From assembly GCF_023078275.1 (NCBI RefSeq), contig NC_062979.1, forward strand, positions 22,363,848 to 22,427,847: a stretch of 64,000 bases of DNA, read 5' to 3'. Below the pieces are notes generated by a model, which did no database searches, was not told the DNA's origin, and saw nothing but the letters and a program-made list of their open reading frames with translations. The DNA comes from Leguminivora glycinivorella. Its lineage: Eukaryota; Arthropoda; Insecta; Lepidoptera; Tortricidae. A program made the translations under genes and the position numbers. Position 1 is the first letter of the stretch; every line of letters begins with the position of its first letter. Positions 21,551 to 34,415 of this stretch are shown piece by piece.

Positions 21551-21870
21551 TTCATTCAGCGATCCCTGATTACACTGTTGGCAATAATAACGGTAATTTA
21601 ACAAAAAAGCCCGTTCTTAGAAACGATTTGCTTGTTTCCTTTGGTGAATGCAGGCGATTAGTTATTATGCCAGGCACTGTAATAAAGTGTGTACTTGATG
21701 TAACCGACTTGGTAAACTTGGCAGAAATCGTGTTACATTACAAACTTTACAATATTTACACAAATCGCTAAATTAAAAAAAAAACATACTTCAAACCACA
21801 AAATTAGTTGTAACAAAATAATGAATACCTATATATTTTACTTATAACAACGTAATTACGTTTCTGCCAA

Positions 21871-22117
21871 GGGGCCATTTCTCGAAGCTACAAGTTACAA
21901 TTTACAAGCAGTTGCCAATGTCTAATTTGACAAGTTGGAAAGAGACTTCCGCTTGTAACTTGTAACTTTCAGTTTTGAGAAATGGGCCCCAGGGGCCCGT
22001 TTCTCGAAAGGTGCAAGCCTTGTATTACAAGTGCGCGAACTGTCAAATCGTATGGGTTGTCATGGAAACACACTAAACTTGTAATACAAGGCTTGTACCT
22101 TTCGAGAAACGGGCCAC
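21871..22117. mobile_element. Two adjacent fold-back MITEs with GGGGCCC ends
   Basis: The first (21871-21990) opens GGGGCCATTTCTCGAAGCTA and closes TTTTGAGAAATGGGCCCC. The second (21992-22117) opens GGGGCCCGTTTCTCGAAAGG and closes CCTTTCGAGAAACGGGCC. Inner arms include GCCTTGTATTACAAG / CTTGTAATACAAGGC. The pair is tandem and same-family. Confidence 0.75.
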
Positions 22118-22469
22118 AGGTCTTTGAAATTAAACTTCTACAAAAGACAATACTTTGGGGTGACTTCGTATGGCAAATAATGTGGACTAACTGCAAATAA
22201 CAAGGCCCCTACGTCCTTGATAAGGTAAAGGTATATTATTAGGCTCGATACCTTATTAGGCTCGATACCTTATGAACCTTATGCAGTTGCATGTTATCAT
22301 AAAACGTTATTTATAATTCTCAATGCTTCATCAAATTTTATTCTAAATGCAGTTAATTTCTCAAAAACGGATGTCCTTACCAGTTACAACTAACAAAATG
22401 TACGACAGTTTTGTTCACTTGTGGTTGCGATAGTGCGCAACTTTAGTACCTATTTTATTTTTATATAAA

Positions 22470-22580
22470 TTGTCACTACCAGTGAGTTCCTGTAATTGGC
22501 TTCCCGTATCTACTATGTTTTATATACTTATGTCATAGCTGTTGGATCTCCAAATAAATAAATATAAATATTAAAAAAAT
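22470..22580 (+). mobile_element. LINE 3' tail remnant
   Basis: GTCATAGCTGTTGGATCTCC followed by AAATAAATAAATATAAATA resembles the non-poly(A) ends of lepidopteran LINEs. No coding part remains. Confidence 0.4.
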
Positions 22581-24437
22581 ATCCCACGCGGGACAACCCA
22601 CTTTCATTTCGTCCTTTTTATTTATTTTTAAATATCGATCGAAGGAAACGATTATCCTAGCTATAAAAAAAAGAATACAATTGTACGAATTGAACAATCG
22701 GATCGTATTTTGTTCAAGTAAAGCACAAGCAATTTAATATCAATAGTGTATCTTCCATTACAATATTGTGGGCTGCTACAATAGAAGTTCAAAGGAACAA
22801 TAGTTCTGAAGATTGACAACTGTTTGATAGATTGTGTTGTCCTTGTTCATTTCAATGTGAACTAGCTTTATATTTGTAAGAGTTGTTCTAATTTAAAGTT
22901 CTTAGATATTTAAGATAAATCCTATACTGATGTGTGATGTGTTTCTTTTAGTGTTTAAAAAGGTCTGGATGATATGAATATAATTTTGCTCTTCTTAACC
23001 GTATACAAATTTTGAACAAAAACTGTCCTAAATTTAAGTGCATCTTGATCGAACATATTGTAAATAGATAGACATACATACAAGAAGTAGTCAAAAAATA
23101 ATACGACTTCTCTATGTTATGATGTAGGTCTGAACCCTTATGGTCACGAAACGTTTCTGGTGGACAGCAGTTAGCATCTGTGACAGAACAGCAAAAGTAC
23201 AGAATCGTATAATATGCGCTTTGCATGAATCGAATTAATAAAATTCAATAAAATTCGTGCTTAAGTATGCATTTTTGGAGCTATGCAGTCAGTAAATACT
23301 TCATTGGAGTATGGAGTATGTAATTTGCAAAGAATTTACTAAAATAATAGTTAAAGAAGGGAAACGAATTCCTTAGGTAGGTACACGACGTAAAACTTAA
23401 ATAACTAGCCTTATCCAAAAACCATCTGTCACATAAAAACCTGAAATGCTAATCTTGATCCTAACGAATGGTTTCACTGCTCACTCTTAGCGAACAGAAA
23501 CCGGCATAATGTGACACCCACCCCGAACATGATACTCACCAAGTCACCACCCACGAGAGTATCACTTTACAACAACCGACCTAATTCAAAAGATCCTAAC
23601 TCAATACAAAATACTACAAGCATATGATGTTTCAAATGAGCAGGATTGCAGGAAACCAGTTGCAACAATTGTGCCATTCATTCATTCATCTTCCGGTGAA
23701 TGAAAATAGCTTGCCGATTATAAGCTTGTATTGTGTGTGGCGGAAATAAAATTGTGTGCAACAATGTGGTTACTTCGTTTTGTGGTCTTCTAAGATTATG
23801 TTACCTATAGGTCAGCTGTTGATGTTTTTGGATTGGATATCAAAGACCAACGAGCAAGCAGGCATAGTAACGCGACAAATGGCACGTCAGACCGTCCTTT
23901 TCGCACTATTTGTAAGTGCAATAGAGATGCTATAAAGTTTATCATGCTCGCAGATGATGATAAGATAAATGTTGGCGGTCATTCTCAAAACGTAAGTATC
24001 CGCAGACTTTCACTGTATTATATGTATATAGGTAAATTAAGTCACTATTAAGTTATTATTTTAATTATAGTTAAATTTAGTATAATACATTACTAAAATC
24101 CTACTCTAAATACATTTGCATGCTGTATGAAGACAGCTGGAAAAGGTGGAACTATATCTAACATAATATTAAGACATGTAACTAACCCTTTTTCTGCAAA
24201 TAAATATATCCTATCTTATCTTAAGACTCCAAATCTGATTGCACTGACCCAACCACGCATATAATCTTGTTATGCACACCTCAATACCAAAAGGCATTAT
24301 CACCTTCTAAACTTCATACACGCTTGTATTCTTTTAGAATGTTATGAAGATGCGCGTACGCATACAATGAACCTCGTTAGTCTTGTGTAGGAAATGGTAC
24401 GGATTTGGTAATCATTATAGGTTATTCCCCTGATTTT
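22581..24437. other. Mostly unassigned; possible exon near 23830-23992
   Basis: No repeat or gene is recognised. A 72-codon ORF (23833-24051) and an overlapping shorter frame each run into good donor-like sites (TTT|GTAAGT at ~23911, AAC|GTAAGT at ~23991), but neither peptide is recognisable. 24110-24225 ends in AAATAAATATATCCTATC, like a LINE tail. Confidence 0.3.
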
Positions 24438-24622
24438 TAACCCCCGACGTAAAAACGACGGGGTTTTATAAGTTTGACGTGTCTGTCTGTCTGTGGCATC
24501 GTAGCTCCCGAACGGATGAACCGATTTCAAATTTTTTTTTTGTTTGAAAGCTGAATTAATCGGGAGTGTTCTTTTCTTAGCCATGTTTGATGGAAATCGG
24601 TCCACTATGTCGGGGATTTTTT
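24438..24622 (+). repeat. Family Y repeat, short GTCT copy
   Basis: CCCCCGACGTAAAAACGACG, then GTGTCTGTCTGTCTG, CATCGTAGCTCCCGAACGGA, TTAATCGGGAGTGTTC and CCACTATGTCGGGG. It has a compact microsatellite of three or four units, so it is close to the core of the family. Confidence 0.75.
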
Positions 24623-24716
24623 GAATATTTATTTATTTTTCTTAAATCTTAACTTTTTGCAATAATTATTGATAAGTATCCGTTAATGAGTGTTTATTGG
24701 ACATTGTGAAAGGTTT

Positions 24717-24992
24717 ATTGGGCATTTTCAGAATTTGGGTCCCCCAATTAGCCTAAGTTGTTAACAAAAATTAAGTCACTGTCAGTTTTGTGACGATAAT
24801 TAAGCATGAAATTTCAATAAAAATATTATTTTTGTGTTAATAACTTTAAACGATAATCTACACTCAGAATGTGAAAAACGTAAATTTCTAGACAGATTTT
24901 ATACTTAATTGTCGTCACAAAACTGACAGCGAGTTAATTTTTGTTAACAACTTACGCTAATTGGGGGGACCCAAATTCTGAAAATGCCCATA
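24717..24992. mobile_element. Fold-back MITE (GGGCATTTTCAGAATTTGGG), intact copy
   Basis: GGGCATTTTCAGAATTTGGG at 24721 is mirrored by CCAAATTCTGAAAATGCCC at 24971-24989. Inner arms include TTGTTAACAAAAATTAA and CTGTCAGTTTTGTGACGA. About 270 bp, with no ORF. Confidence 0.8.
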
Positions 24993-25239
24993 AAGATGAC
25001 ATCACTACATTGAAATTTAGTTTAAATGTTGTAAGAAAAGAGTAGAAACTAAAAAGTGGCAACATTGTAGTGTCGTCTCGCCTTCTCACATAATATATGG
25101 TGTTCTTAAACTGTAACATGATTTGTAACCAATTACTATTTCTTCACTTATTGTTTAGTAAAAGTACACTTTATCAGGGCAAGCGTAAAAGTGTATCATT
25201 ATTATACGAGTCTCGACACGTATTTTACGAACCGTACGT

Positions 25240-25735
25240 TAGGGCATTTCAGAAATTGGGACCCAAAATTAGTGACAGTTGTTAACGAAAATTAACTCGA
25301 TGTCAGTTTTGTGACGACCATTAAAAATAAAAATTGTCTAAAAACCAACTTTTTTCATGTTCTAAATGTACATTATTTATTGCTAATAGTTTATGTAATT
25401 AATAGAAAACCAATATTTTTATTGAAATTTCATGCTTAATTGTCGTCAGAAAACTGAGATCGAGTTAATTTTTGTTAAGAGGATGCGGTGAAAAGGAGCC
25501 CCCTTTTCAACTTGGGAATTTTCTAGAGTCTTTAAAAAGCAGAATATCAAAAAAATCAAAACGGTCCGAAACAGATAAAAATAATAACAATTTGTGTTGA
25601 AAACATCATTGCTCTATCTTCAAAAACCAGGGAGGAAATAGTCGAGAGCGTTTGTATGGAGAATTGACCCCTCCCGTATCGTCTTAACAACTGTCACAAA
25701 TTTTGGGTCCCAATTTTTGAAAATGCCCGTTAGTA
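25240..25735. mobile_element. Second GGGCATTT MITE, interrupted by a TTAA MITE
   Basis: The left arm begins GGGCATTTCAGAAATTGGGA at 25242. The right arm resumes at 25684 (AACAACTGTCACAAATTTTG) and ends TTTTTGAAAATGCCCG at ~25730. The two halves of the right arm join across the inserted 25479-25683 element to restore pairing with the left arm. Confidence 0.75.
25479..25683 (-). mobile_element. TTAA-flanked MITE (piggyBac-type target)
   Basis: A 205-bp element lies between TTAA at 25475-25478 and TTAA at 25684-25687. Its ends, GAGGATGCGG and the complement of CGTATCGTC, form imperfect inverted repeats. TTAA duplication is the piggyBac signature. Related, longer sequence is at 34441-35291, and a partial copy at 26957-27516. 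Confidence 0.7.
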
Positions 25736-26956
25736 GGTATTATCAAAGAGGATCGAGTATTATAGAGAGTTACTGTCAAAGTAAAATGAGTAATCACAGT
25801 GCATAGACTGCCATCTCTCGACACAAGCTTAAAACTTTTGAACCTCAGTTTTGACAATTTGGACCATATTCTTAGCTTGATATGTGTTAAAATGTCAAAT
25901 ATTAATAGTAGCGCCATCTAGCTGAGCATACCCCAAAGGTGTAATGCCATCTAGGCCACCGTACCTTTTTCTGTATGGTACTGAGGTACGTTTTTTTCGT
26001 TTTTTTCTTTATCTGTCTATACGGAGTTATATATGTCTTTGGTATTATTGAAGGTTTACAACAAAACTTAAAACCCAATTTAAGGCATTGTTTGCCTTAT
26101 TAAAAAGTTCCACATTCGACGATGGTACTTAATACTGTTTAAAATTAAAGGCCATTAAAGATGACACAACTTTGTATTTATGTTCGCCAAAGCCCCATAA
26201 TAAGCGGAAGATGACATGTGTGATGCGGCCCTTTGTGCCTTAACCGACGGTCGGGGCGTACCTTTATGAATGGAATTAATTGGCTTTTGTATGGATTGTG
26301 TAAACATTGCTAACTGGAAGTTATTTCAATTGAATACCAGGGCAATTCGAATTCACTGACATGAAAATTATATTTTGAATCACGCTAATAGGCTAGTTTC
26401 CTTTACTTAAAATAATAGTACATTACTACAGAGGCCGGGACAAAGGGGTTGCCGGCTGAAGACATATAGACCGGATAGGTCTGAGGCGGGCAACCCCATT
26501 TCCCGCCGAGGTATGTATAGTGATTTTCTCAAACATGGTATGAAATAAATAAAGTCTACTGAAAATAGTAACTTTGGATGGCTGTATCTCCTAAACGGTG
26601 CGTCGTAGCGCAAAAATAATCGAATTTTCGTTCCCCTTTGATGCCCCGTATACGTATACGCTTATAAAAAAACAAAAGTTAAAAAAAAATTCAAAAAAAA
26701 AACGAAAAAAAAATTTTTTGTATGAAAACGCACCCAAAATCAAATATTGTCTAGGGCCCGTACCAGTTGCAGTTGGCACGTCTATAAAGCCCCTTATAGT
26801 TTTTTTTTTAATTGGCTAAATACCTGGATGTTATGTCACAATTATCTGTGTTTGGAAATTAAAAAAGAAGACTTTGCCGGCCTTGGCCTTCAAGGTTTGT
26901 ATGAAATTCCATTATCTATCAATCGTCCTAGCCGCACCTGCAACGTCATACTTCGC
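25607..26956 (+). repeat. Direct duplication, unit 1 (~1.35 kb)
   Basis: Matches 27440-28791 almost base for base (offset 1833-1835). The visible differences are A-run lengths and one extra G in the GACAAAGGGG stretch. It holds part of the TTAA MITE, the GGGCATTT MITE arm, unique-looking sequence and the AGAGGCCGGGA repeat. Small ORFs in it recur identically in unit 2 but show no domain. Confidence 0.9.
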
Positions 26957-27516
26957 GCCATACTTTTTTGCGCCATAATCAATAAGGCCGTTTTTAGAAA
27001 TTTTTGATGGACTCTAGAGCCTTTAAAAATCATCATCATCCTCCTTGCCTTATCCCGGCATTTGCCGCTGCTCATGGGAGCCTGGGGTCTGCTGTGACAA
27101 CTAATCCCAAGATTTGGCGTAGGCACTAGTTTTACGAAAGCGACTGCCATCTGACCTTCCAACCCAGAGGGTAACTAGGCCTTATTGGAATTAGTCCGGT
27201 TTCCTCACGATGTTTTCCTTCACCGAAACGCGACTGGCAAATATCAAATGACATTTCGCACATAAGTTCCGAAAAACTCATTGGTACGAGCCGGGGTTCG
27301 AACCCGGGACCTCTGGATTGAAAGTCGCACGCTCTTACTGCTAGGCCACCAGCGCTTGTCGCCTTTAAAAATAAGAATATCAAAAAAATCAAAACGGCCC
27401 GACACAGATAAAACTAATAATAACATGTGTTGAAAAAATCATTGCTCTATCTTCAAAAACCAGGGAGGAAATAGTCGAGAGCGTTTGTATGGAGAATTGA
27501 CCCCTCCCGTATCGTC
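26957..27516 (-). mobile_element. Truncated TTAA-type MITE carrying SINE-A
   Basis: On the minus strand this equals 34441-35000: the GACGATACGG end, GGGAGGAAATAGTCGAGAGC on the plus strand, SINE-A inside, and TTTCTAAAAACGGCC on the minus strand. It is cut at ~26957 beside unit 1, with GCGCC at the join, and lacks the distal third present at 35000-35291. Confidence 0.75.
27031..27357 (-). mobile_element. SINE-A, full copy inside a MITE
   Basis: Minus-strand head GCGCTGGTGGCCTAGCAGTA, B box GGTTCGAACCC, and tail GGATGATGATGAT. The A-box region has CAGTAAG instead of TGGTAAG. It looks identical to the inverted copy at 34596-34925 over the parts compared, so both derive from one recent copying event. 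Confidence 0.88.
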
Positions 27517-28791
27517 TTAACAACTGTCACAAATTTTGGGTCCCAATTTTTGAAAATGCCCGTTAGTAGGTATTATCAAAGAGGATCGAGTATTATAGAG
27601 AGTTACTGTCAAAGTAAAATGAGTAATCACAGTGCATAGACTGCCATCTCTCGACACAAGCTTAAAACTTTTGAACCTCAGTTTTGACAATTTGGACCAT
27701 ATTCTTAGCTTGATATGTGTTAAAATGTCAAATATTAATAGTAGCGCCATCTAGCTGAGCATACCCCAAAGGTGTAATGCCATCTAGGCCACCGTACCTT
27801 TTTCTGTATGGTACTGAGGTACGTTTTTTTCGTTTTTTTCTTTATCTGTCTATACGGAGTTATATATGTCTTTGGTATTATTGAAGGTTTACAACAAAAC
27901 TTAAAACCCAATTTAAGGCATTGTTTGCCTTATTAAAAAGTTCCACATTCGACGATGGTACTTAATACTGTTTAAAATTAAAGGCCATTAAAGATGACAC
28001 AACTTTGTATTTATGTTCGCCAAAGCCCCATAATAAGCGGAAGATGACATGTGTGATGCGGCCCTTTGTGCCTTAACCGACGGTCGGGGCGTACCTTTAT
28101 GAATGGAATTAATTGGCTTTTGTATGGATTGTGTAAACATTGCTAACTGGAAGTTATTTCAATTGAATACCAGGGCAATTCGAATTCACTGACATGAAAA
28201 TTATATTTTGAATCACGCTAATAGGCTAGTTTCCTTTACTTAAAATAATAGTACATTACTACAGAGGCCGGGACAAAGGGGGTTGCCGGCTGAAGACATA
28301 TAGACCGGATAGGTCTGAGGCGGGCAACCCCATTTCCCGCCGAGGTATGTATAGTGATTTTCTCAAACATGGTATGAAATAAATAAAGTCTACTGAAAAT
28401 AGTAACTTTGGATGGCTGTATCTCCTAAACGGTGCGTCGTAGCGCAAAAATAATCGAATTTTCGTTCCCCTTTGATGCCCCGTATACGTATACGCTTATA
28501 AAAAAACAAAAGTTAAAAAAAAATTCAAAAAAAAAAACGAAAAAAAAATTTTTTGTATGAAAACGCACCCAAAATCAAATATTGTCTAGGGCCCGTACCA
28601 GTTGCAGTTGGCACGTCTATAAAGCCCCTTATAGTTTTTTTTTTAATTGGCTAAATACCTGGATGTTATGTCACAATTATCTGTGTTTGGAAATTAAAAA
28701 AGAAGACTTTGCCGGCCTTGGCCTTCAAGGTTTGTATGAAATTCCATTATCTATCAATCGTCCTAGCCGCACCTGCAACGTCATACTTCGC
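27440..28791 (+). repeat. Direct duplication, unit 2 (~1.35 kb)
   Basis: Second unit of the pair described at 25607-26956. It ends at CATACTTCGC and then runs into different sequence (TGCCAATTATAAGG), whereas unit 1 continues into the truncated MITE. The right breakpoint is therefore precise. Confidence 0.9.
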
Positions 28792-28947
28792 TGCCAATTA
28801 TAAGGCACATAACATCAATATTGCATACCATGTTTGAGAAAAATATTTAATGCACGAAATAAAGCACCACATTTAGAAGAAAAATATGGACAGTAGTTAC
28901 GTTTAAACATCATTTCTATTTAATGAGTCAAAGAGAACATGTACATA

Positions 28948-29679
28948 CGAGGGCTGTTCCGAAAGTTTTGAGCTGCTCCGGTTCTATTCATGCGATTTGT
29001 TTTTTCTTTTACTGTTTTAATTTTTCATTACTGACTAAGGTGATGTCGATTTGGGTTTAGAAAGAGATTAGTTTATTTTTTTACTAGAACGCGTCTACGT
29101 TTAACCAACGCGAACATTTAATGACATCAATTCTTTAGACTCATATGTAGTGTAATTTAACATTATTTTTCATTGCAAGAGTTATTGTATTTGTAAGTGG
29201 AACTAATTGAGAATCGCTAATAAGATCATATGTTTATTTACGTATAATAGCGCTTGATTACGTAAATATAATAGTGACTTCGTGGAGGTTGACAATGAGC
29301 CATGTCCTAAAACCATGGATATATGATGTTTACAAATAAGTACCTACAACAATAAAATAAACCCTACGCGCAGTAATTCATGTATGGAAAATAGCAGAAA
29401 GACACAATTAATCAATCTCTGGGGGCATGTTATACAATTACTTGGATAATTGGTACCATATTCGATTAATAATAGAAAAAAAAAATCGTTTTTTCACTAA
29501 GAAGTCAGAAATTACTTACAAAACTACTTTTGATTAAAAAATATAATAAATTAATTATTCGCATTAATCTCAAAATTTCTTTTGGATATGATCTGTATTA
29601 AATACACAGAATAGTATAACATTTATTCAAATCGCATGAGTAGTGTCTGAGCAGGTAACAACTTTCGGAACAACCCTCG
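28948..29679. mobile_element. Non-autonomous mariner-like element, TA-flanked
   Basis: Ends CGAGGGCTGTTCCGAAAGTT (left) and CGAGGGTTGTTCCGAAAGTT (right, complement) form ~20-bp inverted repeats with one mismatch, flanked by TA on both sides (28946-28947 and 29680-29681). CGAGGG...TCC.AAAGT is a mariner-type end. The 732-bp interior is AT-rich and I find no transposase motif, so it must rely on a transposase from elsewhere. Confidence 0.82.
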
Positions 29680-29681
29680 TA

Positions 29682-31125
29682 CACAAGTACAAGCGAAATG
29701 CCTGATAATACAACGACATCAGTTAGATCAGTGTATTGGTGTTCGAATTTACCTGTACTAGTCATATTAAATGGCTAGGTCAAGACAGAAAGGCTTGTAA
29801 GCAATTTGTGAATGTCGCTTTGAAGATATTTTATGCACTAGGTACTCGTTCTAAGGTATTAATTACTAAGTAGGTAGGTACAAAATATTCTATGAGCATA
29901 GATATTTCTTTCTCAGCCTTCGATGTGTTTATGAATCACTGTTAAAATGAGAGAATTTCGTTGACAACATGCATTATAGGGGCATTTCACGAGAAAGTCG
30001 CTTACATGCTTTTGCCTTGTATGGCAGCTATATTAATCAAATCTGTAAAGCTCGAGAAAATACTGCCAATTGGTTATCCAAGTCATGGAAGGTTGGCAGA
30101 CACAACTTCGCTTTCTTAGCGTCTTCAGAAGTATTAGAAGAATTACATGTCGTAAGCGACATTCTCTTGGAATGCCCCTATATACAATGAAACCAAAATT
30201 ATTAAAAATATACCTAGCTATTTTTATGCAGAATATGTCAAAAATAAATAAGAAAATAGACTAAATATGACATGCAATAGCCAACGAAATTTATTTTAGT
30301 GCAAAATATCACACATAGCTTTTAAACAGCACACATCATCTATCAACAAAGACAAAAAATAAAACACGATGATCTTGAAAGAAGTAGGTAATAAAACAAG
30401 CAGACATTACTTCAAAACAAGGATTTTGGCAAAAATACCAAAATCCACATTTCCCTCAAACATCGACGTCCAAAGCTTCAAAAACATCAATGTCACTAAA
30501 ATTGAACAACGAACCGAATTCACGTCAAACCTGAACTCTCAATCCTTGGTCTAACACCAGTCGATCCAACCAACATATCTCTGCAATACATTAAGAGAAA
30601 TTCAAACTTGTGACTTTGAAATAAAGTCCATGAAGATAGCAAAATATTGTGGTACTAGTCAATATAAACCATATTATTTGTACCAAAACTTTAGGATAAA
30701 CCCACCTTGTGACGTGGAGATAGAGTTCAAGGGATGTGTAAATGTGTGTGGTAGATAATGACACATACGGGCGCGTTCATTGGAGAGATTTGTCCAGATT
30801 GTGAGCCATCCATCAGGCCGAATGTCAAAACTAATACAGACCTGGTCCCGTGAGAGTCAGCATTTGTAATTATACACCGATCAATAAGGTATATTATATA
30901 AAATGCATTTTATAAATCAATTATTTACGAAGGGACTCAAAAAATGTATCGACCTGCATAAACATAACATTACGGGACGTTTTTGTTACCAATCTACACA
31001 CAACTTACAAAACCAGAATCAATCCATAATAATGTAGTATCGATCCAGAGATCGTGAGTTCAAGCCTCACCCAACGCATTAATTAAATACACTTTTAAAA
31101 TCCTACAAAAACTACAAAATACGTA
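29682..31125. other. No gene recognised
   Basis: AT-rich. Small ORFs (up to 73 codons at 29969-30190) lack known motifs or splice context. Confidence 0.4.
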
Positions 31126-31261
31126 AGGTGCATTAGGGTAATTCCGAATCACAGAAATGCTCGGATAATTTCGAAAGAGGAATCTTGATATGATGGAAAT
31201 AATGGTGGTTTTTATACGACTTTCGAAATTAGACTATTTTCAGAATCACCCTAATGCACCT
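31126..31261. mobile_element. 136-bp TA-flanked MITE
   Basis: AGGTGCATTAGGGTAATTCC (left) and its near-complement ATCACCCTAATGCACCT (right) lie between TA dinucleotides at 31124 and 31262. Size and TA target fit a Tc1/mariner-type MITE. Confidence 0.75.
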
Positions 31262-31263
31262 TA

Positions 31264-34204
31264 CTCGGCATTGAAATCAATTATGATATTTTATGAGTCG
31301 ATTGCAGGGCAACCATGTAACATTGTCATGCAATACTCTTGGCGTACTTAAAATATTATTTGTAAATAATAGACGCTTACTTCCCATAAAAGACAGCAGT
31401 ATTTCCTGCAGTTATACGAAAATAAAGACAAATCACACATTCAGACACACATTTTTTTCACTTTCATAGCTGGACTATTTTATTTACGAATATTTCCGAT
31501 AGGTTTTTAATTCTTATAGGCTTTTGCGTTTCTTTCTAATTCAAATTTGTGAATGTATGGACATTTTCTAGTTAGAAAGGCAATAAGTAGGTATATATTA
31601 AAGAAAAGTATTAAATGACATTTTAGTCCTAAAATGGGATCGGGAATATGCTGTTAAAATCTCTCGCAATGCTCACGAACACCGTGTAGAATACTCTCGC
31701 TAATAAGATCGTATGAGATCGTATGAAATCATATTCTATACAAATAAATCTTATTCTATTCTATTCTATTGAGTTACTGAGATGGCAACCCGTATTCCAC
31801 ATACGTGTATACGTGCTAGGTATAAATAGTTGATTAAAATTGCCATCGGTATAAGTAATAAATTTAAAATGGCTAGCCGAACAAAAACCGGCGACAATAA
31901 AAATAGAAAGCAGGCAGTTTCCGATTCTCGGATTACCCAATATTTTTGTTAAAAGATATTCTTTAGAATTTTAAAAACAAAACCCATTATAAGATTTATT
32001 TATGAGTTTACTGGAACAACAGAAAAACCGCTATCGCACAATGCACCGTACGCCAAACCTATAACGTAATTATACTCTAATATGGTATACTATTCCATAC
32101 AAAGTCTACTCTCCTTGGTAAACTGTTTCCAGGACATCTGGAGCCCATGTGTCGAGGCATTTGACCATGATCGTACCCTTCGTTGCAAAAGTGACAGCGG
32201 GGGGTCCCTCAAGCCCCTGACCACGCCGAACGAGACAACGTGCACCGCTGCAGTAAGAGAGAGCGAGACAGCGCACCAATCAGAGCCTTGGGAGGGATAA
32301 GATCCCATAGAAGAAACGTGTACGCAATCGGATAATTGTAGCGACAAAAACCTTATATTATTGCTATTAAAGTTGATATTATCGTAACTAGAAGTAAGTT
32401 GGTTTAGTAGGGATTTCAGTCAACACGAGGGATGAGAGTAGCAGGACACTCTGATTTTAGACTCGAAGGGAGACCCAAGTCTTTCCAGCTTTGTTAAAAT
32501 TTGTTCCCTGATCATATATAATCGTATTAATTGTTAAAGATTAATTGAGTAGTAATAGTAGAGAATAAAGCCAGTGGTTCCGGATTCGGCGATAAACGAG
32601 CTAAGTACCTCTTTTATCCAAACAGCGTCTTAAGTTGTATTTTAAGAAACACAACATAAATATTTAAATATCTTTGTCAAGTGCAAGGCAAGTTCAATTC
32701 TTGCTTTATAATCTGGATATATTGTTGGGACAGGTTCTATAACCTTGTGACGGTTAATTAGTATTATAAAGTAACTGTATAATGCTTCTTCAGTTTCTTT
32801 CAGCTTTGTGTTACATATCTTGTATGACACTTTATTGATGAATATTAGTGCGAGTTCGAGCCTCGCCACTATGTTAAATATGTTCCATATATATTTGTTG
32901 AAACCAGGATTCGAGTTCCTGAGATATTTAATGTACCTAACTACATTTCGTAAAGGATTGAAACGAGACGACCGATATTATATTGTTATATCCTACAGAT
33001 TAAACAACATGTGCATTTATTATAACTCAAACTGTGTTTAGAGTAAACTGTCTTGGAAATTCTGTTATTACAATTCCTAATGAATTATTGTATTGTTGTA
33101 TTAAATAGAGCATATAGATGTTATGTAGACATTGTATGTAGACGTACATTAATAAGGCGAAGTAAGGGTTTTAGCGGGTTTTCCCTTACTTCATGAGACA
33201 TTGATTTAATATAATATATTGTCCCCGCAAAGGTATGGGCTATAGGTTGACTTGTATTGTATACACTTTTGTCTTATAATTTATATAAATATTTCAAGTG
33301 ATAAAGGCCTAAATTGTTTCCCTCAAGTACGTATTTCTGTAGTGTATTCAAGTTTGCATTCATAGATTATTGATTTCATTTTATATAACGAATGCCTTAT
33401 AGATTTCTTTGATAGGAACGCCCTATACCTTCATAAATTTGCGATAATATATTTCAATTTTATAAATCGCCATGTGCCTTTCCTTACAACTACCCCATAT
33501 AGTAGCTCAGACTCCTTAGATTCATCTACATCCTAATCAATCTAATTTATTTAATTCTCTAAAGCCTTCAGCATGGTATTTTAGGTCCCCCAATACCATT
33601 ACATTACTCACGAAAATTCTTAAATGAATAAAGCGTCCTCGTTGATTGGACTATGTATATGTATTTCAATGCAAGCAATGTCATCCGATTAAAATTGGCA
33701 GCCGATAGGGGAGACAGATTAAATAGATTGATATCATGGCGAGTTAATGAGAACAATGTATTTAAATCTAATAAGTAATCTTATCAGACCGGAACATTGT
33801 ATTGGGATGATGGTAGACGTCTTATTGGGTTTTATTTCTACTAACTTAAAGCTTTTGTTAACGTAAGCACAGAATATATAATAGTACAAGTACAGAAGGC
33901 CCACTGCTTTGATGTTCACGACATGCCGCCTTTTTAAATGCCTACAAAATTCTAACAAAGAAACGAGCCGCACGTGCGCGACGCCCGGCGATAGGGTTGC
34001 CTACGGATTAAAACGATTTAATACTCAGATAAAATGTTATACAATTATGTTCAAGTCTTGGGTACTTTCTAGGTATAAATATATAGTATTTATAAATTTT
34101 TGTTCAAGTTCCAATATCACAAGCCTTATTGAATCTTTTCGGGGCCTTAATCAATAGTAGATCTGTGTAAACATGTCCCATGGTATTTATTTTATTCATG
34201 ATAT
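31264..34204. other. Largely unassigned sequence
   Basis: 31700-31772 ends AAATAAATCTTATTCTATTC with more TATTC units, a LINE-type tail remnant. 32110-32330 is a GC-rich island (GACCACGCCGAACGAGACAA) with no recognisable peptide in either direction. 33159-33192 is a small hairpin (GAAGTAAGGG / CCCTTACTTC). Nothing else supported. Confidence 0.35.
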
Positions 34205-34415
34205 CTATTTAACTAAGCATGATTAGCCATTCCACACGCGGACATCGCATATTTATGAACCTTAAAAAAAAACTTGCGACGTAAAGTAACATTAGAAAGT
34301 GCGAACGTGCGTTCCGTGAGAACGCGCGCCACCCCTGATTAGGCCGCGAACACGCGGCCGCCGGCATGTACTTGTAGCGCGGCGATAGAATCGCGGAGTG
34401 AGCCGCCCCTGACGT
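34205..34415 (-). repeat. CAGGGGCGGCTCACTCCG repeat, copy 1
   Basis: On the minus strand it starts near CAGGGGCGGCTCACTCCGC, then CTATCGCCGCGCTACAAGTA, CAGGGGTGGCGCGCG, and TTACTTTACGTCGCAAG, ending GATGTCCGCG. It matches 63790-63975 on the plus strand. CAGGGGCGG is a common hAT-like MITE end. Peptides in it are repeat translations. Confidence 0.6.

Noticed and set aside
32082..32347. GC-rich block as a coding exon
   Set aside because: Both-strand ORFs of 72-85 codons with no recognisable motif or flanking splice sites; left unassigned.
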